Source of the DNA: JAAURB01 sp049649525
GTDB taxonomy: Bacteria > Cyanobacteriota > Cyanobacteriia > Cyanobacteriales > Microcoleaceae
Assembly: GCA_049649525.1 (NCBI GenBank)
Contig: JBARZE010000012.1
Coordinates: 60,307-124,306, forward strand
Direction: 5' to 3'
Length of the DNA: 64,000 nt
Shown here: positions 45,240 to 54,542 of the stretch, piece after piece
Numbering within the stretch: the stretch's first letter is position 1
Layout: each line of letters begins with the position of its first letter
The notes under the pieces: generated by a model
The model's input: the letters and a program-made list of their open reading frames with translations, nothing else
Told to the model about the DNA's origin: nothing
Databases searched by the model: none
Made by a program: the position numbers and the translations under genes

Positions 45240-47069
45240 ATGACACATTCATCTTCTCCAAATACACCAAACATACCGCCGCCTCCGGAGCCACCATCCA
45301 ATGATCCCTCTCGAAATCGAGACGAATGGATCGCTGTGTTAGTGGCTTTGCTGGCAATGGGTGGGATTTTCTTTTGGGTGTTCGACGACACAGACCGCCC
45401 CGGTGGTCTATTATTGGGTCGGCGCTCATCTTCAACTCAGCTGCGAAAGCCTCCTAAATTATCTTCTCCGTTGACAGATTCATTTTCATTTGAAGATACT
45501 CTACCTTCGCAACCTGCGACAGGCTTATCTTCATCTGCTCTAGAATCAGAAACAATCCAATTACAACCTCGCTCATCTAGACTAGCTCGTGGTGCTGGGT
45601 TAGTGGTGGGGGGAGGCAGTCTATTCGGCGGTTCACGACCTGCTGATACTGCCCCTGAGGCAACGACTACAGAAACAGACCAGGAGACTGAGGCATCTGT
45701 TGAGGCTGAAACTCCGGTTACTTCGCCTGGAACTTTAGAACAAGGCACAACAGAACAAGATTCAGTTACTCCGACTGACGAAACAGAAACCCCGGAAACT
45801 GAGGCGGAGTCTTCTGTACCCGCAGAGACAGACCAATCCGATTCTGACACTCCCATCTTCGGTTTGGGGAGTAAACCAGATGCACTGGGCAGTAAAACCG
45901 ACACAGAGGACACTCCTACAGAGGCAACTGCTGAGGCTGAAGGAGAAGAGACTACAGAAGAAACGGCTACTGCTGAGACACCCACTGAAGACTCGACAGC
46001 TACCGCAGACACAGATGAAACAGCCGACGACGAAGCCACAACCGACCAACCTCAGCGACCCGGTTTCGGTATTCCCATCTTGGGCTTAGGGAATAAAACC
46101 GAGACAGAAGACAGTCCCACAGAGGCTGCTGCACCCACTGAAGGGGAGGAGACTTCTACAGAAACGGCGACTGCTGAAGGGGAGGAGACTCCTACAGAAG
46201 AAACGGCTACTGCTGAGACACCCACTGAAGACTCGACAGCTACCGCAGACACAGAAGAAACGGCTACTGCTGAGACACCCACTGAAGACTCGACAGCTAC
46301 CGCAGACACAGATGAAGCCGAAACAGAACAGGCTGATGGCACCGCTTCTCCTTCTGAAGGGGAACAGACTGCAACTGCGAAAAAACCAGAAAAACCTAGT
46401 TTCATCGGTATTCCTCTTCCCAGGTTAGGCTCCAACTCCTCGGAAACAGAAACCCCGGCTGCCTCTGCGGGTGAATTCTCAGATGTCCCTGATGATTTTT
46501 GGGCAAAGGATTATATTCAGTATTTTGCCCAGCAAGAGATCATTACGGGTTACGAAGATGGTAGCTTTAAACCGGAAGAATCGATGAGTCGGGCGGCAGT
46601 TGCGGCTCAAATTGACGATGCTTTTGGGTTTGCTGAAGCTGAACGAGAGAAGGCCCTGAGTTTTGAGGATGTTGCCAATAGTTTCTGGGCTGAACCAGCG
46701 ATTGACGCAACCACCAAAACAGGTTTCTTAGCGGGTTATCCGGGAGATGTTTTTCGTCCTGAGAAACCCATTAGTCGGACTGAAGCGTTAGTGGCTTTGG
46801 TCAGTGGTTTGGATTTAAAACCTTCTGGTGATCCTGAAGAAATTTTATCCATTTATCAGGATGCGGATCAAATCCCGAGCTGGGCTGTTGAGAAAGTAGC
46901 AGCGGCAACTGAGGCAGGTTTGGTGGTGAGTTATCCGAATACGGATACATTAAATCCCAATGCACCGGCCAGTCGTGCTGAAGTTTCTGCCATGATTTAT
47001 CAGGGATTAGTTCAAGCTGGAAAAGCGGATGCTATGTCTTCTGAGTATATCGTGAATCCAAAACAGTAG
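45240..47069 (+). CDS. SLH-domain surface protein with acidic Thr-rich repeats
   Basis: About 609 residues. A membrane helix (about 32-50) follows a Pro/Ser-rich N-terminus. A long Thr/Glu-rich low-complexity region (about 140-400) contains repeats of EETATAETPTEDSTATADT and recurrent FGLGSKPD/IPILGLGNKT blocks. Three SLH modules end the protein (FSDVPDDFWAKDYI, FEDVANSFWAEPAI, YQDADQIPSWAVEKV). SLH modules bind peptidoglycan-linked polymers, so it is probably envelope-attached. The start ATG 45240 is favoured by AAGG nine bases upstream; ATG 45219 is also in frame. Confidence 0.85.
   Translation: MTHSSSPNTPNIPPPPEPPSNDPSRNRDEWIAVLVALLAMGGIFFWVFDDTDRPGGLLLGRRSSSTQLRKPPKLSSPLTDSFSFEDTLPSQPATGLSSSALESETIQLQPRSSRLARGAGLVVGGGSLFGGSRPADTAPEATTTETDQETEASVEAETPVTSPGTLEQGTTEQDSVTPTDETETPETEAESSVPAETDQSDSDTPIFGLGSKPDALGSKTDTEDTPTEATAEAEGEETTEETATAETPTEDSTATADTDETADDEATTDQPQRPGFGIPILGLGNKTETEDSPTEAAAPTEGEETSTETATAEGEETPTEETATAETPTEDSTATADTEETATAETPTEDSTATADTDEAETEQADGTASPSEGEQTATAKKPEKPSFIGIPLPRLGSNSSETETPAASAGEFSDVPDDFWAKDYIQYFAQQEIITGYEDGSFKPEESMSRAAVAAQIDDAFGFAEAEREKALSFEDVANSFWAEPAIDATTKTGFLAGYPGDVFRPEKPISRTEALVALVSGLDLKPSGDPEEILSIYQDADQIPSWAVEKVAAATEAGLVVSYPNTDTLNPNAPASRAEVSAMIYQGLVQAGKADAMSSEYIVNPKQ
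45957..46310 (+). repeat. 57-bp in-frame repeats within the SLH gene
   Basis: Three identical 57-base copies encoding EETATAETPTEDSTATADT lie at 45957-46013, 46197-46253 and 46254-46310, the last two in direct tandem. Identity at the base level implies recent duplication or gene conversion. Copy number may vary between strains. Confidence 0.85.
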
Positions 47070-47116
47070 TAAATATCAAGTTTAATGTTTTAGAGCATTA
47101 TTCACAATATTTAATA

Positions 47117-47160
47117 GCTGAGGTACTAACTAATCAAGTTAAATGCCTCAGCTTTCTTTA
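47117..47160 (+). terminator. Rho-independent-like terminator after the SLH gene
   Basis: Arms GCTGAGG (47117-47123) and CCTCAGC (47146-47152) pair perfectly, with additional AACT/AGTT pairs inside, and TTTCTTT follows. It sits between the convergent SLH and P-type ATPase genes and may serve both. Confidence 0.65.
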
Positions 47161-47165
47161 TGGTG

Positions 47166-49112
47166 TTATCGTAAAATTCGAGTGGCATTAATAATCGCTA
47201 AAAGTGCGACCCCCACATCGGCAAACACGGCTTCCCACAATGTGGCTAGTCCTATACTTCCCAATAGGATAAAAATCCCTTTAATTGCCATTGCAAAGAA
47301 TATATTTTGCCAAACAATTCGACGAGTTTTACGGGCTATTTGAATGGCTTCTACTATCTTTAAAGGAGAATCTGTCATTAAAACTATATCTGCCGTTTCA
47401 ATCGCCGCATCCGATCCCAATCCGCCCATGGCAATTCCAACATCTGCCCGAGCCAGTACAGGCGCATCATTAATTCCATCCCCCACAAACGCAACTTTAC
47501 TATTTTTATTTTGCTTTTTATTTTTATTATTTTTGTGAAGGAGTTGTTCCATCACTTCAACTTTATCTTCCGGTAATAACTCAGCGTAATAGCGATCTAA
47601 TCCCAATGTATTAGCGACTTTTTCTGCAACTGTTTTATCATCTCCTGTCAGCATTACAGTTTGTTCAATACCGACTGTTTTTAGTTGAGAAATTGCCTCA
47701 GTTGCATCCGGTTTAATTTGATCGGAAATAGTAATATAACCTGCATAGTTTTGATTGACAGCAACATGAACAACGGTTCCTTCAACATCACAGGTATTAT
47801 GTTCAATTTGCTCTCGATGTAATAACCGATCATTCCCGGCTAGAACTTGCTGATTATTCAGTTGAGCGATAATACCGTGACCTGCAATTTCTTGATAATG
47901 AGTTAGAAGTTTATTCTGTGTTGGTTGTCCATAGGCTGCTTGAATAGATTGAGCAATGGGATGGTTAGAATGAGATTCAATTTGAGCCGCTATTTTCAAT
48001 AGATCCTGGTTTTGCCAACCGTTATTCGGCATAATTTGACTGACTTTAAACACACCTTGGGTTAAAGTTCCTGTTTTATCAAAAGCCACTGTTTTTACAG
48101 CCGTTAATACATCTAAATATGCAGATCCTTTGACTAAAATCCCGCGTTTAGCAGCGCCACCCACGCCGCCAAAATAACCCAAAGGAATACTAATCACTAA
48201 TCCGCAAGGACAGGAAATAACTAATAGAACTAAGGCGCGATAAATCCATTCTTCTGTTGTTGCATTCGGAATTAATAAAGGCGGAAAGATGGCAACAGCA
48301 AGAGAGAGAAAAACCACAACGGGAGTATAATATTGAGCAAAGCGAGTAATAAATTTTTCGGTTTCTGCTTTTTTACTACTGGCATTTTCAACTAAATCTA
48401 AGATTTTAGCAATGGAAGATTCTTCAAACTTTTTAGTTACTTTAAGTGTGAATACTCCGGTTTTATTGATACTCCCAGCTAAAACTAAGTCTCCCACTTT
48501 GATAGAGCGAGGAACCGATTCTCCGGTCAATGCTGAAGTATCGACTTGAGAAATACCTTCTATTATTTCTCCATCTAAAGGGACTTTTTCACCCGGTTTA
48601 ACCAGGATTAATTGATCGACTGATACAGTTTTAGGATCTACTTTTTGAATCTGATTATCAACTTTAAGATTAGCAAAATCTGGACGAATTTCGAGTAAAG
48701 ATTTTATCGAATGTCGAGATCGACCCACTGCTAAGTCTTGAACGAATTCTCCAATTCTATAAAATAGCATAACAGCGACTGCTTCTGGGAGTTGATTAAT
48801 TGCAATTGCCCCTAAAGTTGCAATCGTCATCAGGAAGTTTTCATCAAATATTTTGCCTCGTAGAATATTCTTTCCCGCAGTAATTAAAACACTCCATCCT
48901 GCAATTAAGTAAGCTGGAATAAACACTAAATATTGACCGATTGAATAGGGTGTCGCCTCGAGTATTTCTTTAAAAAATAAACCAAAACCTAAAAGAAGAA
49001 TAATTACAATAATAGATATAATTTCTTTTTTAAAATTTAATTCATTACCCTGTTCATGAGAATGTCCGTGGTCATGATGACCGCAGCAGCCTGAATGTTG
49101 AGATTGAGTCAT
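47166..49112 (-). CDS. Heavy-metal P1B-type ATPase (Zn/Cd-type)
   Basis: A 648-residue metal pump. The N-terminus is His/Cys-rich (CCGHHDHGHSHE) in place of a folded HMA domain. Core motifs are intact: TGES actuator loop (ALTGESVPRS), CPC transmembrane metal site (SCPCGLVIS), phosphorylated Asp in DKTGTLTQG, and GDGINDAP hinge. The last helices carry KGIF...DVGVALLAIINA, the Lys and D-x-G signature of the P1B-2 zinc/cadmium/lead group. It would export metal from the cytoplasm. A Fur-like box lies 79-97 bases upstream. Confidence 0.92.
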   Translation of the reverse strand: MTQSQHSGCCGHHDHGHSHEQGNELNFKKEIISIIVIILLLGFGLFFKEILEATPYSIGQYLVFIPAYLIAGWSVLITAGKNILRGKIFDENFLMTIATLGAIAINQLPEAVAVMLFYRIGEFVQDLAVGRSRHSIKSLLEIRPDFANLKVDNQIQKVDPKTVSVDQLILVKPGEKVPLDGEIIEGISQVDTSALTGESVPRSIKVGDLVLAGSINKTGVFTLKVTKKFEESSIAKILDLVENASSKKAETEKFITRFAQYYTPVVVFLSLAVAIFPPLLIPNATTEEWIYRALVLLVISCPCGLVISIPLGYFGGVGGAAKRGILVKGSAYLDVLTAVKTVAFDKTGTLTQGVFKVSQIMPNNGWQNQDLLKIAAQIESHSNHPIAQSIQAAYGQPTQNKLLTHYQEIAGHGIIAQLNNQQVLAGNDRLLHREQIEHNTCDVEGTVVHVAVNQNYAGYITISDQIKPDATEAISQLKTVGIEQTVMLTGDDKTVAEKVANTLGLDRYYAELLPEDKVEVMEQLLHKNNKNKKQNKNSKVAFVGDGINDAPVLARADVGIAMGGLGSDAAIETADIVLMTDSPLKIVEAIQIARKTRRIVWQNIFFAMAIKGIFILLGSIGLATLWEAVFADVGVALLAIINATRILR

Positions 49113-49190
49113 TTCTCAATATAAAATGATTGAATACATTACTTTGAATCATAGCATTTCTAAAAGATTAGGAATATTGATAAATTTTAA

Positions 49191-49209
49191 GACAATGATT
49201 ATCATTATC
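49191..49209. promoter_or_regulatory. Fur/Zur-type operator upstream of the metal ATPase
   Basis: GACAATGATTATCATTATC matches the classical 19-base Fur box at 17 positions and is flanked by further symmetric TTAA bases. It lies between the methyltransferase stop and the ATPase start on the minus strand, so the ATPase is its only obvious target. Fur and Zur sites cannot be told apart from this sequence. Confidence 0.6.
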
Positions 49210-49233
49210 TTTAAGTTTATTATATTTACAAAA

Positions 49234-50463
49234 TTAGATCGATTGGAGTCCTTTTAACTGAATTGATTCTCCCTCCTTAGCTGTTAAATTTTTACTCTGG
49301 ATTAACACAATAAAATTGCCTAAACCCATCGGGTTAATTAAAGAATGTAATGCTTCACGTCGTCTTAAAGTTTCTGAGATAGAAGTATTAGTTGATTGAG
49401 CAATAGATGCAATGCGATCGCCGAGTCCTAATGCCATTAAAAATAAGGCTTGTTGAGTCGATCCCACTATTTCTAAACCGGATAATTTTCCTTGTTTTTC
49501 TAAGGCGGTAAAGTCAACATGAGCGGTTAAATCTTGTCTTCCAATATTGATGTAGGGATCGTTATGATGGCGATGTTGATAATAACACTGTAAAGTTCCA
49601 GATCGACGTGCTGGGTTATAATATCGTTGCGCCGGATAGCCATAATCAATGGTAAGAATAAATCCTTGATGCATTTTTTCTGCAACGTTTTTTATCCATT
49701 CTAAGGCGTTTAAATTAACTTCTGTGCGGTATCCTTCAGTATAAATATCTGAAAATAAGTCAATTTCAATCAAATGAAAATATTCTTTTAATTTAGGGGT
49801 TGACAAATTACCCAAGGATTCTGTAAACTTGACATCAATAGGATATAGTGGGGTAGGCTTTGCCCTACAAGCTCTTACATAGATTTCCTGAAGCTGATTA
49901 TCCTGAATAATCACCTGATGAACAGGTAGGGCATCAATCAATTCATTGGAAAAGAAACAGCCTGTAATAGAGTCGTTAGGGATATCTGATAATTCGCACC
50001 ATTGAAGAGAAATAGGCGAGTGAAGCTGACGCTGTAGTGTTGAGCGTTGCTCCGCTTTGAGAGTCGGAGACTTTTCGATAATAATATAGTTGATAGTTTT
50101 TAAAAACTCAGGATAACGCTTCGAGAGATAGTTAAGGATATCAGCCGCGAGGATACCTTGTCCTGCCCCCATTTCAACCAATGTAAACGTATTGGGATAT
50201 CCTAATATTTCCCACATTTCTACAAACTGTTCAGCCAGCATTTCGCCGAAATCTGCACCTAAATGGGGAGAGGTAAAGAAGTCTCCGGCGGCACCAATTT
50301 GTGGCTGTTGAGTGGCATAGTAGCCGTATTCAGGATGATACAGTACCGAGTCCATATATTCAGCAAACGTAATTTGCTGCCCAGGACTGGTCGTTATTTT
50401 CTCTAGCAGAAATTCACACAGTTTGGGGTTATTATCGCCAAGGGGAGTAGTTGAACTATTCAC
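49234..50463 (-). CDS. MidA/NDUFAF7-family SAM-dependent methyltransferase
   Basis: A 409-residue class I methyltransferase. SPHLGADFGEMLAEQFVEMW, VEMGAGQGILAADIL (SAM-binding Gly-rich loop) and FFSNELIDALPVHQVI mark the NDUFAF7/MidA family. Eukaryotic members methylate an arginine of a complex I subunit; in cyanobacteria a link to NDH-1 is only an inference. The start is GTG, with AAGGAG 13 bases upstream, farther than ideal. A possible frameshifted small gene lies 22 bases before it. Confidence 0.88.
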   Translation of the reverse strand: MNSSTTPLGDNNPKLCEFLLEKITTSPGQQITFAEYMDSVLYHPEYGYYATQQPQIGAAGDFFTSPHLGADFGEMLAEQFVEMWEILGYPNTFTLVEMGAGQGILAADILNYLSKRYPEFLKTINYIIIEKSPTLKAEQRSTLQRQLHSPISLQWCELSDIPNDSITGCFFSNELIDALPVHQVIIQDNQLQEIYVRACRAKPTPLYPIDVKFTESLGNLSTPKLKEYFHLIEIDLFSDIYTEGYRTEVNLNALEWIKNVAEKMHQGFILTIDYGYPAQRYYNPARRSGTLQCYYQHRHHNDPYINIGRQDLTAHVDFTALEKQGKLSGLEIVGSTQQALFLMALGLGDRIASIAQSTNTSISETLRRREALHSLINPMGLGNFIVLIQSKNLTAKEGESIQLKGLQSI

Positions 50464-50485
50464 AGATTTTATTAGACTCCTTAAT

Positions 50486-50643
50486 TTATCGATTAATCAT
50501 GGCGGGTACAATAATCGAAGCTGTTGCCGCCACAATTAAGCCTAACGCAAGATTAACAACTGGTTAGGATGCTTTTTCATAAACATCAATGCGGATATTA
50601 AATTCTTTAATTGGCTAACTAATTGGCTAACTGATTTGATCAT
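50486..50643 (-). pseudogene. Possible frameshifted small membrane-protein gene
   Basis: Read leftward from ATG 50643, the frame gives MIKSVSQLVSQLKNLIS and MFMKKHPN, then stops. A shift of one base after the Asn codon opens a new frame, VVNLALGLIVAATASIIVP, ending AMINR at TAA 50488-50486. Together they look like a protein of about 55 residues with a C-terminal membrane helix, broken by one indel. The alternative is chance in a 384-base spacer. Confidence 0.3.
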
Positions 50644-50796
50644 AACTTTTCTCTAAATGCTCAACTCTTTCATTTCAACTTAAAACTAATGCTTTAATTT
50701 CAGCAAGTTATTTCTGTTTTGTCATAGATATTAGTCATTTTTCCTCATTTATTGTGTATTCAAGTTAGTAATAAATCAGAGTAAGTAAAAGGCAGA

Positions 50797-50847
50797 ATTT
50801 ATAATTCACAATTCCTTACTTTTTACTCATGACTCATTACTTCTTAC
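50797..50847. repeat. Degenerate intergenic repeat abutting the cysS stop
   Basis: ATAATTCACAATTCC-type text followed by GACTCATTACTTCTTACTCA. The latter matches, in inverse orientation, the AAGAAGTAATGAGTC segment of the repeat at 39115-39234. Likely a decayed member of the same family. Confidence 0.5.
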
Positions 50848-52287
50848 TCATCCGTCGCGATGCCATATAGTTTTACCGCCGGGTTTATCAATTAAACTAA
50901 TACCTGCGGCTTTTAATTCATCTCGAATACGATCGCTTTCTGTATAATTTTTAGCTTGCTTTGCATCTTTTCTTTGCTGAATAAACGCTTCAATTTCACT
51001 CTCATTTAAACTTCCTTCTGTTAAGACTTCCTCTTCTGTCTGCATTTCTAAACCTAAAACGTTAGCAAGTTTAACTAAAGTCTCCCAAGTTTGCTGTAAC
51101 TTACCTGGATCTGTTGTTATTTCTCCGCCATGCAATAAGATATTTTTTTCTTTTTGCAACTCTTTGGCTAATTCAAATAAAACAGCTAACCCACCGGGTG
51201 TATTAAAATCATCATTCATGGCGGTATTAAATCGTTCAATAGCCGTTTCATCCAATTGATTTTTATCCTTTTTCCAGCCTAATTTATCCCGATATTGTGA
51301 GCCAAAAAATAATCCATCATTTAAGGTTGCCCATCCGTTTTCAGCCGAAGCAATAGCCTCATCGGTAAAATCCAATGGTTTACGATAATGGGCTTGTAGA
51401 ACAAATAAGCGAATAACCATCGGATGAACAGTTTTAAGTAAATCTCGAATAGTTGTGAAATTGCCTAAAGATTTTGACATCTTTTCACCACTAATTCTCA
51501 CCATGCCGTTATGCATCCAATAGTGAGATAAAGGTTGACAATTTGCTGCTTCTGACTGGGCAATTTCATTTTCATGATGAGGGAAAATTAAATCTCCGCC
51601 ACCGCAATGAATATCAATTGTATTTCCCAGTATTCGTTTAACCATAGCAGAACATTCGATATGCCATCCTGGGCGACCTTTTCCCCAAGGAGACTCCCAA
51701 GAAGGTTCATCTTGTTTTGCAGCTTTCCAGAGGGCAAAATCAGCCGGATTTTTCTTTTTTGTAGCTTCTGTATTGACACGTCCACTAGCACCAGCAAGCT
51801 GTTCATCTAGTTTGCGCCCAGATAATTTACCGTAGTCTTTAAACTGATTAACCTGATAGAAAACATCCCCAGAAACAGCATAAGCAAACCCTGACGTTTC
51901 TAACTGTTGAATAATTTGATAAATTTCTGAAATATTATCTGTAGCGCGGGGATAAGCATCAGCATCTTGCACATTTAAACAGCGAATATCTTCAAAATAA
52001 GCCTCAATATATTTCTCGGAAATATCCTGCATCGTTACGCCTTCTTGTTGGGCGCGCTTAAGAATTTTATCATCAATATCGGTAAAGTTTTGCACATATT
52101 GAACGCTGTAACCAAGCCATTCTAAATAACGTCTTACCATATCCCACACAATGTAAGAACGGGCATGACCTAAATGGCAATAATCGTATACAGTTACTCC
52201 ACAGCAATAGATTTTTACTTTACCCGTTTCTAAGGGAGTAAATTCTTCTTTTTGACGGGTTTGAGTATTATAAACTTTAAGTGACAT
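50848..52287 (-). CDS. cysS: Cysteine-tRNA ligase
   Basis: A 479-residue class I synthetase charging tRNA-Cys. The HIGH motif reads HLGH (38-41), preceded by zinc ligand Cys in YCCGVTVYD. The other zinc ligands lie in WHIECSAM and HCGGGDLIFPHHENE. KMSKS is EKMSKSLGNF. The anticodon-binding C-terminal region is complete. Intact and full length. Its stop codon lies against a degenerate repeat. Confidence 0.98.
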   Translation of the reverse strand: MSLKVYNTQTRQKEEFTPLETGKVKIYCCGVTVYDYCHLGHARSYIVWDMVRRYLEWLGYSVQYVQNFTDIDDKILKRAQQEGVTMQDISEKYIEAYFEDIRCLNVQDADAYPRATDNISEIYQIIQQLETSGFAYAVSGDVFYQVNQFKDYGKLSGRKLDEQLAGASGRVNTEATKKKNPADFALWKAAKQDEPSWESPWGKGRPGWHIECSAMVKRILGNTIDIHCGGGDLIFPHHENEIAQSEAANCQPLSHYWMHNGMVRISGEKMSKSLGNFTTIRDLLKTVHPMVIRLFVLQAHYRKPLDFTDEAIASAENGWATLNDGLFFGSQYRDKLGWKKDKNQLDETAIERFNTAMNDDFNTPGGLAVLFELAKELQKEKNILLHGGEITTDPGKLQQTWETLVKLANVLGLEMQTEEEVLTEGSLNESEIEAFIQQRKDAKQAKNYTESDRIRDELKAAGISLIDKPGGKTIWHRDG

Positions 52288-52406
52288 TTTATATTTATTC
52301 GGGGTTATTCATTATTTGAAAATACACTAAAATTAGACATAAGCCATTCCTAACTACATAGTATTTCTCTGTATCTCTTCCTTTGTGTACTTCGTGTTTT
52401 TGTGGT

Positions 52407-52748
52407 TCAATTTAAACGAACACTATTAAAAAAACAACTTCTTTTTCCAGTATGACAGGCAATATCACCCGCTTGATCAAGTTTAATTAACAACGTATCT
52501 GCGTCACAATCATAATAAATCTCTTTGACTGTTTGAATATGCCCAGAAGTCGCCCCTTTGTGCCATAACTCCGAACGGGAACGACTCCAATAATGAACTT
52601 CTTTGGTTTCTAATGTTTTTTGAATAGAATCTTTATTCATCCATGCCATCATTAATACTGTGCCATCTTTAGCATCTTGGGCAATAGCCGGAATCAATCC
52701 TTTATCATTAAACTTTAAGGTTTCTATCCACAAATAATCTTGATTCAT
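52407..52748 (-). CDS. hisI: Phosphoribosyl-AMP cyclohydrolase
   Basis: A 113-residue enzyme of histidine synthesis opening the purine ring of phosphoribosyl-AMP. The metal-binding signature is present: MMAWMNKDSI, YWSRSRSELWHKG, YYDCDADTLLIK and ACHTGKRSCF. It is a stand-alone HisI, without the HisE pyrophosphohydrolase domain. It begins two bases after the sufE stop, so the two are cotranscribed. Confidence 0.97.
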   Translation of the reverse strand: MNQDYLWIETLKFNDKGLIPAIAQDAKDGTVLMMAWMNKDSIQKTLETKEVHYWSRSRSELWHKGATSGHIQTVKEIYYDCDADTLLIKLDQAGDIACHTGKRSCFFNSVRLN

Positions 52749-52750
52749 GA

Positions 52751-53182
52751 TTAATTTTGAGATTCTAAAGCTTTTTTTTGTAAGGTTTTAAAGATATTAA
52801 AAAATCCATTAACGCGGGATGGAGTTAAACTAGCTTGTAGTCCCGTTTCCGCCATAAAATCAGGAGTAAGTTTAACAATATCTTGCGGCGGCAGCCCATT
52901 TAAGCCACGAATTAACAAGGCAACCAAACCTTTTGTGAGTTGGGCATCGGAGTCGCCCTGAAATTGGACGTTTCCGGCTTCATCTAATTCGGCGATAACA
53001 TAAACTTGAGAGACACAACCGGGAACTTTATTTTCTGCTATTTTTTGGTCAGCGGGAAATTCAGGGAGTTTCTGGGCTAAGGATAATAATTGTTCATAAC
53101 GCAATTTATTTGACGATGCCCGTTTAAATCGTTGTACAATGCGTTCTAAAGCAGCAGGTAAAGGGGTAGCAGTCGAAGACAT
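52751..53182 (-). CDS. sufE: SufE-family sulfur acceptor protein
   Basis: A 143-residue SufE that accepts persulfide sulfur from the SufS cysteine desulfurase for Fe-S cluster assembly. The acceptor Cys is in KVPGCVSQVYV, and RGLNGLPPQDI and LTPSRVNGFFNIF are family landmarks. It is followed two bases later by hisI. A palindromic repeat lies between it and hemB. Confidence 0.96.
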   Translation of the reverse strand: MSSTATPLPAALERIVQRFKRASSNKLRYEQLLSLAQKLPEFPADQKIAENKVPGCVSQVYVIAELDEAGNVQFQGDSDAQLTKGLVALLIRGLNGLPPQDIVKLTPDFMAETGLQASLTPSRVNGFFNIFKTLQKKALESQN

Positions 53183-53278
53183 AATTTAATCAAATACAAT
53201 TGTGTTTAGCTTAACGAGAATCTGCCCAGAGGTAAACAGAAAATACTGAATATTCTAGGACAGGAATACATAATATTA

Positions 53279-53306
53279 TAGAGACGTTCTGAAGTGAACG
53301 CCTCTA
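53279..53306. repeat. Palindromic hairpin element
   Basis: TAGAGACGTTC and GAACGCCTCTA pair with one mismatch around a six-base loop. This fits the GAGACGTT...AACGTCTC theme of 3323-3346 and 17264-17285. It lies between hemB and sufE and has no T-run. Confidence 0.55.
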
Positions 53307-53332
53307 CTGGAAAATTTTATAAATTTAATCAA

Positions 53333-54331
53333 CTAGCGTAAAATCAAGGCGACTTCTTTGGCAAAATAGGTTAAAATGATATCAGCCCCTGCCCGTTTCA
53401 TACTGGTAAGGGTTTCTAGCATGACTTTTTTCTCGTCTATCCAGCCTTTCTCGCCAGCGGCTTTAATCATGGCATATTCCCCACTGACGTTATAAGCCGC
53501 AACCGGAATATCTGTGGCAGAGCGAACTAATTGAATGATATCAAGGTAAGCTAAAGCTGGCTTTACCATCACCATATCCGCCCCTTCTTCAATATCTAAA
53601 GCCACCTCAGTTAAGGCTTCACGGGAGTTTGCCGGGTCCATTTGATAGGTTTTCTTATCGCCAAATTTGGGCGCGGATTCTAAAGCATCACGAAACGGGC
53701 CATAATAAGCTGAGGCATATTTTGCGGAATAAGCCAGAATGCTAACATTGGTATATCCGGCTTCATCTAACCCTTGTCGAATTGCACCGATGCGTCCATC
53801 CATCATATCAGAGGGTGCCACAATATCTGCCCCAGCTTCTGCGTGAGAAATAGACTGTTTCACCAACACTTCCACCGTTTCATCGTTGAGAATTTCCCCC
53901 GTATCGCTGACAATACCGTCATGACCTTTACTAGAAAACGGATCGAGGGCAACATCGGTTACAATCATAATATCGGGAATTTCTTGCTTAATTGCCCGCA
54001 CCGTGCGCTGCACCAAGCCATCCGGGTTATAACTTTCAGTCCCTGCATTATCTTTTTTCTCTTCTGCAACCAGGGGAAATAATGCAATAGCAGGAATGCC
54101 TAATTCATACGCTTCTGCAACTTCTTTGAGTAATAAATCTAGAGTGTAGCGATAACTTCCCGGCATTGAAGACACTTCAACTTTTTGATTTTCTCCTTCC
54201 ATCACAAACAAAGGATATATCAAATCATTAACCGTCAGTTGAGTTTCTTGCACCATCCGCCGCAAGGCATCAGTGCGACGCACACGACGAGGACGTTGAA
54301 TGAGGTTAAGCAGGTTAGAATTATTAGTCAT
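53333..54331 (-). CDS. hemB: Delta-aminolevulinic acid dehydratase (porphobilinogen synthase)
   Basis: A 332-residue enzyme joining two 5-aminolevulinate molecules to porphobilinogen for haem and chlorophyll. The two active-site lysines are in AYSAKYASAYYGPF and MVMVKPALAYLD. RPRRVRRTDALRRMVQE is the conserved N-terminus. The acidic metal-binding stretch DVALDPFSSKGHDG lacks the Cys cluster of zinc enzymes, which suggests the magnesium-type form. Intact. Confidence 0.98.
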   Translation of the reverse strand: MTNNSNLLNLIQRPRRVRRTDALRRMVQETQLTVNDLIYPLFVMEGENQKVEVSSMPGSYRYTLDLLLKEVAEAYELGIPAIALFPLVAEEKKDNAGTESYNPDGLVQRTVRAIKQEIPDIMIVTDVALDPFSSKGHDGIVSDTGEILNDETVEVLVKQSISHAEAGADIVAPSDMMDGRIGAIRQGLDEAGYTNVSILAYSAKYASAYYGPFRDALESAPKFGDKKTYQMDPANSREALTEVALDIEEGADMVMVKPALAYLDIIQLVRSATDIPVAAYNVSGEYAMIKAAGEKGWIDEKKVMLETLTSMKRAGADIILTYFAKEVALILR

Positions 54332-54542
54332 AATAGCTTAAAGTGTGATATTAAGTCCAATTTCAAGTTATAGAAAGATGATTAAACCGTGGTAAATATT
54401 GCCACACAGCCATAAATTATTGCACCTGTTGGCCGGGTTACGGGGGTTAGATACAATTCAACACAATTTTATTACAAAGTGTAAATATTCGTCGGGGCGC
54501 ATTGCGTGTGCCCTCAACTCAACAGAAGGCAAACAAATAAAA

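Noticed and set aside
45437..46435. Long antisense ORFs across the SLH gene
   Set aside because: They are mirror images of the Thr/Glu-rich repeats (Ser/Val-rich translations) and arise from base composition.
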